A stretch of DNA of 64,000 nt from JBPCQA01 sp050998615 (lineage in GTDB: Bacteria > Actinomycetota > Actinomycetes > Propionibacteriales > Nocardioidaceae), in assembly GCA_050998615.1 (NCBI GenBank), contig JBPCQA010000019.1:124001-188000 (forward strand), written 5' to 3'. Shown here in pieces: positions 8,907-16,920 of this stretch; position 1 is the first letter of the stretch, and every line of letters begins with the position of its first letter. The notes under the pieces are model-generated. The model had not been told where the DNA came from. It searched no databases and worked only from the letters and a program-made list of their open reading frames with translations. The translations under genes and the position numbers were made by a program.

Positions 8907-9752
8907 GTGATTCCTGACTTCGATGACCCGATCGAGAAGGCGAGCCGGGCTGGCCGTGATCTCCCTGCCGCGATAGCGGTGTCGGTGGGTCTAATCGCGG
9001 TCATTGTCGTCTCGCTGGCGTTCTACAAGGCATTGTTCCTCGTCGTCGTCAGCGTCGCGATCGTCGTTGCGTTGTGGGAGATTGCCACGGCACTAACCGA
9101 CCATGGCGCCTGGCTACCGATGTTTCCGCTGGCCGTTGGAGCGGTGGCGATGATCGCCGGCGCCTACTACGGCGGTTCGGACGCGCTGGTCATGCTCCTC
9201 GCCGGCACGGTGTTGGCCTGCATCGTGTGGCGGATGCCACGTGGCTCGACAGGGTTCGTGCGCGATGTCACCGCGAGCGTATTCTGCCTCATCTACCTGC
9301 CGTTCCTGGCTGCCTTCGTCGCGCTGCTGCTGACACCGCACGATGGCGTCCGCCGGGTGCTGACATTCATCGCGGTCACGATCGCGTCAGATATCGGGGG
9401 CTACGCAGTCGGAGTAGCGTTCGGCAGACATCCGATGGCGCCCGGCATCAGCCCCAAGAAGACGTGGGAGGGATTCGCCGGCTCGGCGGTTGCCTGCGTT
9501 GGCGTTGGCGTTGTCTGCCTCGTTTTTCTCCTCCATGCAGAGTGGTGGTTGGGAGTCGCGCTTGGAGCGATCGCGGCGCTAGCTGCCACCCTTGGAGACC
9601 TGGCCGAGTCGCTCATCAAGCGCGACCTCGGCATCAAAGACATGGGCCACGTCTTGCCCGGCCATGGCGGGATCCTGGACCGTCTCGACTCGCTACTCGC
9701 CACCGTTCCGCTGGTGTGGCTGGTCCTGCATTTCCTGCTCCCCGCGGTATGA
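8907..9752 (+). CDS. cdsA: Phosphatidate cytidylyltransferase (CDP-diglyceride synthase)
   Basis: 281 aa integral membrane protein. CTP + phosphatidate to CDP-diacylglycerol + PPi. About eight hydrophobic segments, the SPKKTWEGF motif and the C-terminal signature GDLAESLIKRDLGIKDMGHVL...HGGILDRLDS. GTG start at 8907, 4 nt after the frr stop, chosen because the longer frame would overlap frr. Last gene of the pyrH-frr-cdsA run. Confidence 0.95.
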   Translation: MIPDFDDPIEKASRAGRDLPAAIAVSVGLIAVIVVSLAFYKALFLVVVSVAIVVALWEIATALTDHGAWLPMFPLAVGAVAMIAGAYYGGSDALVMLLAGTVLACIVWRMPRGSTGFVRDVTASVFCLIYLPFLAAFVALLLTPHDGVRRVLTFIAVTIASDIGGYAVGVAFGRHPMAPGISPKKTWEGFAGSAVACVGVGVVCLVFLLHAEWWLGVALGAIAALAATLGDLAESLIKRDLGIKDMGHVLPGHGGILDRLDSLLATVPLVWLVLHFLLPAV

Positions 9753-9850
9753 CGGCGCCACACCGCCCCGTCTATCTCACCTGCTTCCCAAGCTCCCTAC
9801 CACCTTGCCTGTCTCCCAGCCTGCCCCACCACGAACAGCGGGAACCAGGT

Positions 9851-9890
9851 GTTTCGAGACGGCCGCGAGGCGGCGTCCTCAACCACCGTC
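9851..9890. repeat. Dispersed palindromic intergenic repeat, copy 1
   Basis: Framed by GTTTCGAGAC and CCTCAACCACC, with a GC-rich partly self-complementary core between them. Copies with the same frame occur at 26233-26270 (opposite orientation) and 60241-60277, and a degraded one at 34272-34289. This copy overlaps the stop codon of the hydrolase gene. Repeats of this look are common between genes in several actinobacterial genera; their function is unknown. Confidence 0.75.
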
Positions 9891-10622
9891 AATGCGGCCT
9901 GTCGAGACGAGGTCGACGTCGAACTGGTCAAGGGAGAGCCGCAAAGTAGCCGGATCCTCACTCGCCAATCCCTTGGCTACGCCGACCGGCATTGGCTGAT
10001 CACCGGCCAGGCCCAAGGTGGTCGCCACGGCGAAGCGGTGCCACAGCACCGGCCGCTCCAGCATCGCGTGGTGGCCACCGGACAGCTCGAATCGTGCGAC
10101 TGCACCGCCTGCCGCGCGTAGCCGTCGAGCATATCGCTCGCTCAACGGTGCCGACGTCATTGCGTCTCCGGTGCCGTGGGCGATCACGAACTGCTGACCG
10201 GCACCCACCGCAGGCGCCGGCTCGTTGTCGGGAAGCCACGGCGCCAGACCGACAACACCCTGCACCTGCGGGTGGTCGGCCACGGCGAAGGCGGTCCGGC
10301 CGCCCATCGAGTGCCCGAGCAAGACGACTGGCGCGCCGTTGTGTCGATCGGCGATCCGGTCCAGTGCCCACCGTGCATCTATCACTGGGTCCGGCTCGTG
10401 GCGGCTGGGATTCCAGCCTCGAACGCGATAACGCAGCAGGTAGACGGCGCAGTGTCGCGACCGGTGACGCAGGCCGGCGTACAAGTCGACCATCCGCAGA
10501 TAAGACAGCTGGGTGGGGCTGGTGACCGAGAGCCCGTTCTCGCTGCCACCGTGCAGCACCAATGCGGCGGATTCGGCGTTGCGGCGGCCGCCGCGCAGGC
10601 GGGGAACGGCGTCGATCGTCAC
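9879..10622 (-). CDS. Alpha/beta-hydrolase (dienelactone-hydrolase-like)
   Basis: 247 aa from the GTG at 10622. Features: strand AALVLHGG (oxyanion region), nucleophile elbow GHSMGG, a late Asp in AHGTGDAMT and His in SGGHHAMLE, giving a plausible Ser-Asp-His triad. No signal peptide. The longer open frame upstream (to 11111) is a shadow of the divergent BNR gene. Substrate unknown. The C-terminal GRIDGG-stop lies inside a dispersed intergenic repeat, so the original end may have been replaced. Divergent from the secreted repeat protein. Confidence 0.8.
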   Translation of the reverse strand: MTIDAVPRLRGGRRNAESAALVLHGGSENGLSVTSPTQLSYLRMVDLYAGLRHRSRHCAVYLLRYRVRGWNPSRHEPDPVIDARWALDRIADRHNGAPVVLLGHSMGGRTAFAVADHPQVQGVVGLAPWLPDNEPAPAVGAGQQFVIAHGTGDAMTSAPLSERYARRLRAAGGAVARFELSGGHHAMLERPVLWHRFAVATTLGLAGDQPMPVGVAKGLASEDPATLRLSLDQFDVDLVSTGRIDGG

Positions 10623-10707
10623 CGATCCATCATCGCGTACGCCGCGTGGCCGCCGCCTCGGAGGGCACCATTGCGGGCCACCGGTCCTGGTGACTAATGT
10701 CGCGGTC

Positions 10708-11793
10708 ATGTCCTTACCTCGCGCCCTCATGATCGTGGCCGCCGCTGCCCTCGCCTCGAGCGCCGTCGCTGCCCCTGCCGTCGCCCAACGGGCCGTGTCG
10801 ACGGGAGCCAACGCCTCGTCGTACAGCTGGCGGGTCACGGCCACCGGCAGCACCGACGAGTTCCGCGGGCTGGCGGCGGTGAGCCGCGACGTCGCGTGGG
10901 TGAGTGGCGAGCAGGGCACGGTGCTGCGTACGACGAATCGCGGCGCCACGTGGGAGAACGTCTCCCCGCCGGCCGCCGCCGGACGTGCCTTGCGCGACAT
11001 CGAGGCGTTCAGCGCTAACGACGCGGTGACGCTCTCGATCGGCAAGGGCAGGCAGTCCCGGATCTTCTCCACGACCGACGGCGGGAGCACCTGGCAGGAG
11101 GTGTTCCGCAATGTCGACCCGGCGGCGTTCTACGACTGCATGGCCTTCACCAGGGACGGCACCGGCCTGGCGCTCAGCGATCCGGTCAATGGATACTTCC
11201 GGTTGGCTCGGAGCACGAACTTCGGCAAAACCTGGCGGGTCCAGTCGACGAAGGGCATGCCGCCGGCGTTGACCAACGAGTTCGCGTTCGCGGCATCCGG
11301 CACCTGTATTATCTCCGGCCCCGTGCATCGCTTCTGGTTCGCCACCGGAGGAACCCGTCCCCGGGTGTTCGCCTCGAGCGATGGCGGCCGCCACTGGACG
11401 GTCACTCGCACCCCGATTCGGGGCGGCGCGTCGGCCGGGATTTACTCGATCGACTTCCGTGACCCACGACACGGCGTGGTGGTCGGCGGCGACTACACCG
11501 ATGAAACCAACGGTGCTCGCGCTGCCGCCCACACGGTCAACGCCGGGCGCACCTGGACACTCAGCCAGCGCCAAGTGGGCGGCTACCGCTCTGGCGTGTC
11601 CTACGTGCCCCGGGCTCCGCACACGGTGATCGCCGTCGGACCCACCGGCAGCGATGTCAGCTCCAACGGCGGCAAGACCTGGACCGGCTTTGACACTGCG
11701 AGGTACGACGGCGTCCAGTGCGCGTCTGACGGCGGCTGCTGGGCATCGGGCACCGACGGCAGAGTCGCCGTCCTCCTGCGCCCGCGTCCCTGA
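10708..11793 (+). CDS. Secreted BNR/YCF48-like beta-propeller protein
   Basis: 361 aa from the ATG at 10708. Signal peptide (residues 1-27, MSLPRALMIVAAAALA... ending AVA-QRA). The mature part has repeated Asp-box/BNR-like units: TNRGATWENVS, TDGGSTWQEVF, TNFGKTWRVQS, SDGGRHWTVTR, NAGRTWTLSQ, SNGGKTWTGF. This pattern occurs in sialidase-like and Ycf48-like propellers often annotated 'oxidoreductase' or 'glycosyl hydrolase'. No catalytic residues can be assigned. Function unknown. Confidence 0.85.
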   Translation: MSLPRALMIVAAAALASSAVAAPAVAQRAVSTGANASSYSWRVTATGSTDEFRGLAAVSRDVAWVSGEQGTVLRTTNRGATWENVSPPAAAGRALRDIEAFSANDAVTLSIGKGRQSRIFSTTDGGSTWQEVFRNVDPAAFYDCMAFTRDGTGLALSDPVNGYFRLARSTNFGKTWRVQSTKGMPPALTNEFAFAASGTCIISGPVHRFWFATGGTRPRVFASSDGGRHWTVTRTPIRGGASAGIYSIDFRDPRHGVVVGGDYTDETNGARAAAHTVNAGRTWTLSQRQVGGYRSGVSYVPRAPHTVIAVGPTGSDVSSNGGKTWTGFDTARYDGVQCASDGGCWASGTDGRVAVLLRPRP

Positions 11794-11795
11794 CC

Positions 11796-11839
11796 GCCGA
11801 CCCGTCAGGTTCTTCCCGCCGACCCGTCAGGTTCTTCCC
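11796..11839. repeat. 22-bp tandem repeat, two perfect copies
   Basis: The unit starting GCCGACCCGTCAGG occurs twice in a row (11796-11817, 11818-11839), with a third partial, diverged copy next to it. It lies between the propeller gene stop and the TrmH fragment and was probably created with the rearrangement here. Confidence 0.8.
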
Positions 11840-12065
11840 GGCGACCGTCAGTCTGGCGTTGGCGGAGTGCCTCGTGGATCACGATCGCCGCGACCGCGTA
11901 GACGTTCAGCGAGTTGAGGTGTCCGAGCATCGGCAGTCTGGCCGACTGGTCAGCTCGCTGCAACCATTCGCCGCTCAGGCCGTCATGCTCGGCACCCACG
12001 ATGATCGCGACGCCGCCGGTCAGGTCGACATCCGTGCAGGAAGTCACGGAAGGTTGACGACTCAC
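11805..12065 (-). pseudogene. Duplicated 3' fragment of a TrmH/SpoU-family RNA methyltransferase
   Basis: The minus-strand frame reads VDLTGGVAIIVGAEHDGL, then WLQRADQSARLPMLG, then NSLNVYAVAAIVIHEALRQR: motifs 2 and 3 of the SpoU SAM-binding knot. There is no N-terminal part. Bases 11855-12036 are a direct repeat (about 92% by hand count: 14 differences in 182) of 16057-16237, the same region in the TrmH pseudogene. The tail after RQR is encoded by the 22-bp tandem repeat, not by methyltransferase sequence. It is a truncated duplicate and probably not functional. Confidence 0.85.
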
Positions 12066-12116
12066 TAGTGTCGCGCTAGGTAAGTAGCGTTACTTCGTGA
12101 AATCATGATGCATGGC

Positions 12117-13593
12117 GGCTCTTCCTACTTCAGGTGGGGGCTGGTGAGTCCGCCGCCGATGAGGAGCATGCGTAGGCGGTAGTTCTCGCGGTTGTGAAAG
12201 CCGCGTGCGATGCGGCGGTGCAGCTCAATGAGCCCGTTGATGGCTTCGGTGCCGCCGTTGTTGGAGCGGTTGGTGTCGAAGTAGGCCAAGAACGCTTGCC
12301 GCTACTGCTTCAGGGTCCGTCCCAGTCGCGCTATCTCGGGCACCGGGCAGGTCGGGAAGGTCTCGACGACAGTGACGGTGATCTTGCGGCCCTCGACTGG
12401 GTCGGGGTGCTGGTAGGCGGCGCGCAACTGTTGGCTGCATGACCAGGCCAGCCACACCTGCAGATGCGCCTCGTCGGCGGCAACCGCAGCGTCGAGGCGC
12501 GTCCATTGGCGTTCGGTGAGTTTCTCCGCGCCGGCGCGCAGTAGGTTGCGGATCCCGTAGAGCGGGTCGCCCTTGCGACCGCGGTGACCCAGGGTGTCTT
12601 GCTGGACCCGGCGCCGGCACTGGTCAACCGCGTCGTTGCCAAACTTCACGACATGAAAGGCGTCGAGCACCGCGACGGCGTCCTCGAGCTGGTCATCGAT
12701 GGCGTTCTTGTACCCGTGGAACGGGTCCAAGGTGGCGACCTTGACGCGTTTGCGGAATGCCTCACCACGCTCGATCAGCCAGTCGGCGTACGCCTTCCCC
12801 GACCGGCCAGGCACCAGGTCCAGCAGCCGGGCGCGGACGCGTCCTGCCTGGTCACGGGTCAGATCCACCATCCCGGTCAGCTCTTTGGGGCCGCGGCCAC
12901 CCTGGTCTGGTGGCTTGGTCGAGGTGTGGTGCCATACATGCTCATCGACACCGAGGTCGCTGACGCCGTCGAACCTGGAGTCGTCGTTGGCCATCACCTC
13001 CAGCAGCGGCCTGATCGAGCGCCACACCGTGTTCCAGGTCGTACCGAGCTGGCGGGCCAGGCCGGCCACGGAGGCGTGCTCGTAGCGCAACTGCCTAAGG
13101 GCCCACCAGCACGCCCGGGTGGTCAACAACGCCCGCGGTCGAGCAAGGTCGTCATCGCGTTCAGTCCACGACCGCGCCGGACAGGCCGGCTCGCGGCATC
13201 GCCAGGTCCGCTTGCGCCACACCAGCCGCGTGGGGCGCCCGAACCCGGGCACATCGACCAGCACGACGTCTCGCCGGCCGTGGCTGTCAGCGATGACCCG
13301 CAGACCCGGCAGCCGGTCTGCTCGGCGGCCGACTCGACCACCACCCGCACCCGAGCAGCCTCCTGGACAGCCTCGATCACATGGAAACGATCCAGGCCGA
13401 CCAGCACGTCGCAGCGTCGGCAGTAGCAGCGATCAGAACACGAGCCCGCGCAGCGGCACGCCGTAGGCTCGCACATCGTCGAGGCCTTCCGATTGGGAGC
13501 TTGGTCGCTACCGATCCTGGAAGGCCTCGACCCCATTCCGGGTCAGCCACTCAGCGCGTGTCGCTCACGTCCCCACCGCAAGTAGGAAGAGCC
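12117..13593 (-). mobile_element. ISL3-family insertion sequence nested in the IS630 element
   Basis: 23-bp imperfect terminal inverted repeats at 12117-12139 (begins GGCTCTTCCTACTT) and 13571-13593 (its complement). Flanked by an 8-bp target duplication with one mismatch: TGCATGGC (12109-12116) and TGTATGGC (13594-13601); 8 bp is the usual ISL3 duplication length. The right-hand copy contains the start codon of the IS630 transposase. Confidence 0.88.
12125..13476 (-). pseudogene. ISL3-family transposase, frameshifted and with a premature stop
   Basis: N-terminus: MCEPTACRCAGS..., with a Cys-rich zinc-binding part and LVGLDRFHVIE. The DDE core includes DEHVWHH, KVATLDPFHGYKNAI and LDAFHVVKFGNDAVD. 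Near 13298-13304 the frame shifts by one base: VCG changes frame before IADSHGRRDVVLVDV, consistent with loss of one G. At 12302-12304 a TAG stands where the family is expected to have a codon before RQAFLAYFDTNRSNNGGTEAINGLIE, which continues in frame to a second stop at 12125. With two lesions, the element is probably unable to move by itself. Confidence 0.88.
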
Positions 13594-13596
13594 TGT

Positions 13597-14655
13597 ATGG
13601 CGTTGACTGTAGGCGTGGAGGCTCGGTCGCGCGATCGCGCGGAGTTGGAGGGCTGGCTGCGTTCGCCGTCGCTGCGGGCCGGTCTGGCCCAGCGTGCCCG
13701 GACCGTGCTGCTGGCCGCCGACGGTGTCGGCACCGGTGAGATCGTGCATCGGGTCGGGATCAGCAAGCCGGCGGTGATCCGCTGGAAGCGGCGGTACGCG
13801 GCTGAGGGTCTGGCCGGGTTGGACGACCGGGCGAAATCGGGGCGGCCGCCGAGGATCGACCCGGTCGGGATCGTACTGGCCACCTTGGAGCCGCCACCAA
13901 AACGGCTCGGGGTGACGCACTGGTCGAGCCGGCTGCTGGCCAAGAATCTGGGGGTCAGCGACTTCACGGTGTCCACCACGTGGAAGAAATGGGGCCTGCA
14001 GCCGTGGCGGTCCGAAACGTTCAAATTCTCCACCGACCCCGAGCTGGAAGCCAGGATCCGCGATGTCGTCGGGCTCTACCTGGATCCGCCGGAGAAGGCG
14101 ATCGTGCTCTGCGTGGATGAGAAGTCCCAGGTGCAGGCGTTGGACCGCACCGCACCGATCCTACCGATCCGACCCGGCATCTCGGCCAAACAGACCCACG
14201 ACTATGTCCGCGATGGCACCACCACGCTGTTTGCGGCGTTGGAGGTCGCCACCGGCAAGGTCACCGATGCCTGCTACCCGCGGCACCGCCACGACGAGTT
14301 CTTGAAGTTCCTCAAACAGGTCGCGCAGGCATACCCGCGCAAGCAGCTGCACCTCGTGGTCGACAACTACGCCACCCACAAGCTCCCCAAGGCGAGCGCC
14401 TGGCTGGCCAAGAATAAGCGGATCACACTGCACTTCACCCCGACGTCTGAGTCATGGCTGAACATGGTCGAAATCTTCTTCGGGATCATCACCTGCCAAG
14501 CCATCCGCCGCGGCACCTTCACCTCGGTCAAGGACCTCATCGCCACCATCGAAACCTTCATCGACGGCTGGAACGAGCGATGCGAACCCTTCGTCTGGAC
14601 CAAGACCGCCGACCAGATCATCCCGCACGCAACCCGCAGTCACCAACTTCAATAG
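13597..14655 (+). CDS. IS630-family transposase
   Basis: 352 aa from the ATG at 13597. N-terminal helix-turn-helix (GTGEIVHRVGISKPAVIRWKRRYAAEG, written here only to position about 45-70) and a DDE/RNase-H core: D in LCVDEKSQ, D in LVVDNYATHK, E in SWLNMVEIFF. The frame is intact and full length, so it could still be active, although its original promoter was displaced by the ISL3 insertion directly before its start codon. Confidence 0.92.
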   Translation: MALTVGVEARSRDRAELEGWLRSPSLRAGLAQRARTVLLAADGVGTGEIVHRVGISKPAVIRWKRRYAAEGLAGLDDRAKSGRPPRIDPVGIVLATLEPPPKRLGVTHWSSRLLAKNLGVSDFTVSTTWKKWGLQPWRSETFKFSTDPELEARIRDVVGLYLDPPEKAIVLCVDEKSQVQALDRTAPILPIRPGISAKQTHDYVRDGTTTLFAALEVATGKVTDACYPRHRHDEFLKFLKQVAQAYPRKQLHLVVDNYATHKLPKASAWLAKNKRITLHFTPTSESWLNMVEIFFGIITCQAIRRGTFTSVKDLIATIETFIDGWNERCEPFVWTKTADQIIPHATRSHQLQ

Positions 14656-14772
14656 CGCGACACTAGCAACTCGGTGCGCCTTGCACTTCGAGGCAGTAAA
14701 CGTACACCGTCGAATAGCCCTATGGAGCAAGCCGAACGGTCAGTCTGTCGTATCTTCGACCGTGCGACGAGC

Positions 14773-15396
14773 TCAGAACGTGTTGACGCCGGGCGGGCAT
14801 TGCACGAACCCAACGCAATAGGCTGTGATAGTGCCAACTACCAGCCCGCCGGGAGTTCCACCCCTGGCCGTTCTGCTGCTCCGATCGGTGACGACGCGGA
14901 CAGTCACATCGTACTCATGGCCCTGATACTCACCGATGATATCCGCCTGGTAGGTGTACCGAGTCCCGGAGATGTCGATGAGGTCGCTGTCACCCGCAAT
15001 CGTTAGGTCAAAAAGTTTGTAATCGCAAAAGTTATGCTGGGTGCAGGCTTTGACGTAGGCGATAGTGTTGTCGCCACAACGCGTTGGGACATAGCGGCCC
15101 CCATGGTCATGTGTACTCGTTAGGATGTCCCAGTACTGGCAGTCACCGCCACCAGGTGGGTTGCTATCCGGCGAAGTGGACTGTTGGGCCCGCCGATAGT
15201 GTGCATCGTCAACGAAGGTGAGACTGTTGTTGCCATGATGACCCCACTGATAGTCAGCATTGCTCAGAAAGATCAGCTCGGGTCGCTGGTGGTTAAAAGG
15301 CTGTGTGCCAACGGCCGTAGCGCTTGCTACCATCATCAGGAGCCCAGCGACCAAGGTGCCCAGGAAGGCGACGCGTCAACGAAGACCAAGCATCAT
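14773..15396 (-). pseudogene. Small secreted Cys-rich protein gene with stop codon in the signal peptide
   Basis: SD AAGGAG precedes ATG ATG at 15396-15391 and the frame reads MMLGLR-stop-RVAFLGTLVAGLLMMVASATAVG, a complete signal peptide interrupted by TGA (15378-15376). Downstream the frame is open for 193 codons to 14773. The mature part has six Cys (QYW, RCG, ACT, FCD, YCV, QCP contexts) and no family I recognise. A TTG at 15354 lacks an SD. A single C-to-T change from CGA would explain the stop, so this is a recent pseudogene unless the stop is read through. Confidence 0.65.
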
Positions 15397-15448
15397 GTTC
15401 AGCTCCTTGGAGGCAACACACAGATGACGACCGGTTGTCTGTCTTGAG

Positions 15449-15946
15449 GTGTCTGCGGTGACTATAGTCTCCGTGCGCGTTCCTGGCTATATCATCGGTG
15501 ACGGGGCTGTCGAGAATCCCATACCAGGTCACTTGATCAGTACCGGGTTGGGCATCATCGTGACGGACACGGAGGATCCTGTGCGCCATCCAGAAGCGCA
15601 AGAGCTCACCGGCGTACTGCGTCAGGCTGGGCACCTGTGCGCCCTGGACGGCCGGGTGACAGCCGTCATCATGTCGGAGACGCCCCTTCCAGAGGCGGCC
15701 GTGGATACCGAAATCACTCTGCATGGCCAGCTCCTGGTCGAGCCTTATCTCTGGGGCGTTGGGCCGCTGCGGGCACTCCTTCCCCACGGCTGGCGGACAT
15801 GGCGCGTGTTGGCAACGGAAGCCATAGCCGCAAGCCCTCTCGGTGACCTCCTTGCTCGGCTGGATTCGGAAGGGTTAAGTCCGGATTCGTCACCCGAAGC
15901 TCACAGTTGGTCGGCACGTCAGCTCAGAGATCCAGGTCAGGCCTAG
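15449..15946 (+). CDS. Hypothetical protein, 165 aa
   Basis: Not recognised. GTG start at 15449 after TTGAGG; other in-frame GTGs lie slightly downstream. Sequence is mixed hydrophobic/acidic with a small-domain look (VTIVSVRVPGYIIGDGAV; an HGQLLVEPYLWGVGPLRAL strand) and no signal peptide or clear membrane segment. Divergent from the decayed secreted-protein gene, in the rearranged stretch between the two TrmH copies. Codon use is fairly GC3-rich but weaker than in the housekeeping genes, compatible with acquired DNA. Confidence 0.5.
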   Translation: MSAVTIVSVRVPGYIIGDGAVENPIPGHLISTGLGIIVTDTEDPVRHPEAQELTGVLRQAGHLCALDGRVTAVIMSETPLPEAAVDTEITLHGQLLVEPYLWGVGPLRALLPHGWRTWRVLATEAIAASPLGDLLARLDSEGLSPDSSPEAHSWSARQLRDPGQA

Positions 15947-16024
15947 AACGGCTCAGGATTTGCCAGCATTGCGGTTCTGGCGTAAGCCGCTCCTGGTCGA
16001 TCCGGTGGGTGACCGTGGCGTCAT

Positions 16025-16844
16025 TCAGCCGAAGCGTTTCGTGATGCCGCCGAGCCGGCGTTGACGAAGTGCCTCGTAGATCACGATCGCCGCGGTCGCG
16101 GAGACGTTCAGCGAGTTGAGGTGTCCGAGCATCGGCAGTCTGGCCGACTGGTCGGCTCGCTGCAGCCACTCGCCGCTCACGCCGTCATGTTCGAACCCAC
16201 GATGATCGCGACGCCGCCGGTCAGGTCGACACCCGTGACGAGCGTCGACGACGCGGGATGAGCCGCAATAGCCGCGATCTGGCGGGTCGCGAGCCAGTGC
16301 CCGACCTCCGTAGACGAGGCAGCCGCGATCGGTACGGCGAAGACGGCGCCCTTACTGGCCTGATCACGTTCGGGTTGCCCCAGTCGGTGACCGGGGAGGC
16401 GCGATCACGGCGTCGACACCTGCAGCCCTCGGCCGTACGCAAGATGGCCCCCCAAGTTGTCGGACTTCTCGGCCGACTCGCAGACGAGCACCAGCGGGGG
16501 CCGAGGCGAAGTCGGTCAAGCCGGCGCTCGGGAGCCGGAACCACCGCGAGCCAGCCGTCCGGAAACTCGCGATACGAAGCTCTCGCGAAGGCCACCGGCC
16601 CGAGTGACACGACCTCGACCCCACGTCCGGCCATGGCGGTCGGCAATCGAGAGCCGCGCTTGGTCACGGATCAGCGCGGACCAGTCGAAGAGGTAGTTCG
16701 GGACTACGCCGGCATTGGCGCCGCCACCTCGATCTCTTCGTAGCCTTCTACGATCGACACGCCATGGGCTTCGCTGGCACGTCGCTTCCGCAGGCCTTGC
16801 AACCACCTGACCCGCGGGTTGGCCGGGCTGGTGATCTGCGGCAC
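16025..16844 (-). pseudogene. TrmH/SpoU-family RNA 2'-O-methyltransferase, multiply frameshifted
   Basis: From GTG 16844 the protein begins VPQITSPANPRVRWLQGLRKRR, then VVPNYLFDW, VEVVSLGPVAFARASYREF, PDGWLAVVPAP, AGVDAVIA, DPVTDWGNPNV-like and C-terminal EALRQRRLGGITKRFG-stop (16027-16025), but these segments sit in at least three frames. One lesion is explicit: a base is missing at about 16195 relative to the duplicate at 11984-11990. Native neighbour of rlmN, divergent from it. The gene is dead; its 3' end is duplicated at 11855-12036. Confidence 0.88.
16057..16237. repeat. Direct repeat matching 11855-12036
   Basis: 181 bp aligned to 182 bp at 11855-12036 with 13 substitutions and one 1-base gap by hand count. 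Both copies have the same orientation and enclose the nested IS elements and two small genes, about 4 kb apart. Confidence 0.9.
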
Positions 16845-16920
16845 CGGCCGCTCCGCGTGCGTTTTCACGCCCGCCACGATAGGGGTCGCTGCTCTTGGCG
16901 CGTGAGACACTGGTTCGGCC

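Larger units (their letters stand above)
12068..14663 (+). mobile_element. IS630-family-like insertion sequence, split by a nested ISL3 element
   Basis: Ends are the inverted repeats GTGTCGCGCTA (12068-12078) and TAGCGCGACAC (14653-14663), each flanked outside by TA (12066-12067 and 14664-14665), the TA target duplication expected of IS630/Tc1-type elements. The transposase stop lies inside the right repeat. Bases 12117-13593 are a second element inserted immediately before the transposase start. The IS630 part without the insert is about 1.1 kb. Confidence 0.85.

Noticed and set aside
11796..11839. 22-bp duplicated unit considered as a CRISPR or attachment site
   Set aside because: Only two contiguous copies without spacers, no cas genes or integrase nearby.
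15293..15787. 164-codon minus-strand frame opposite the 165-aa hypothetical gene
   Set aside because: It would overlap the signal-peptide region of the decayed secreted gene and shows no better start or composition than the plus-strand frame.
11855..16237. Direct repeats considered as attL/attR of an integrative element
   Set aside because: No integrase or recombinase of the element between them; copies are too long and too diverged (14 differences), and the gene was not restored by the duplication.
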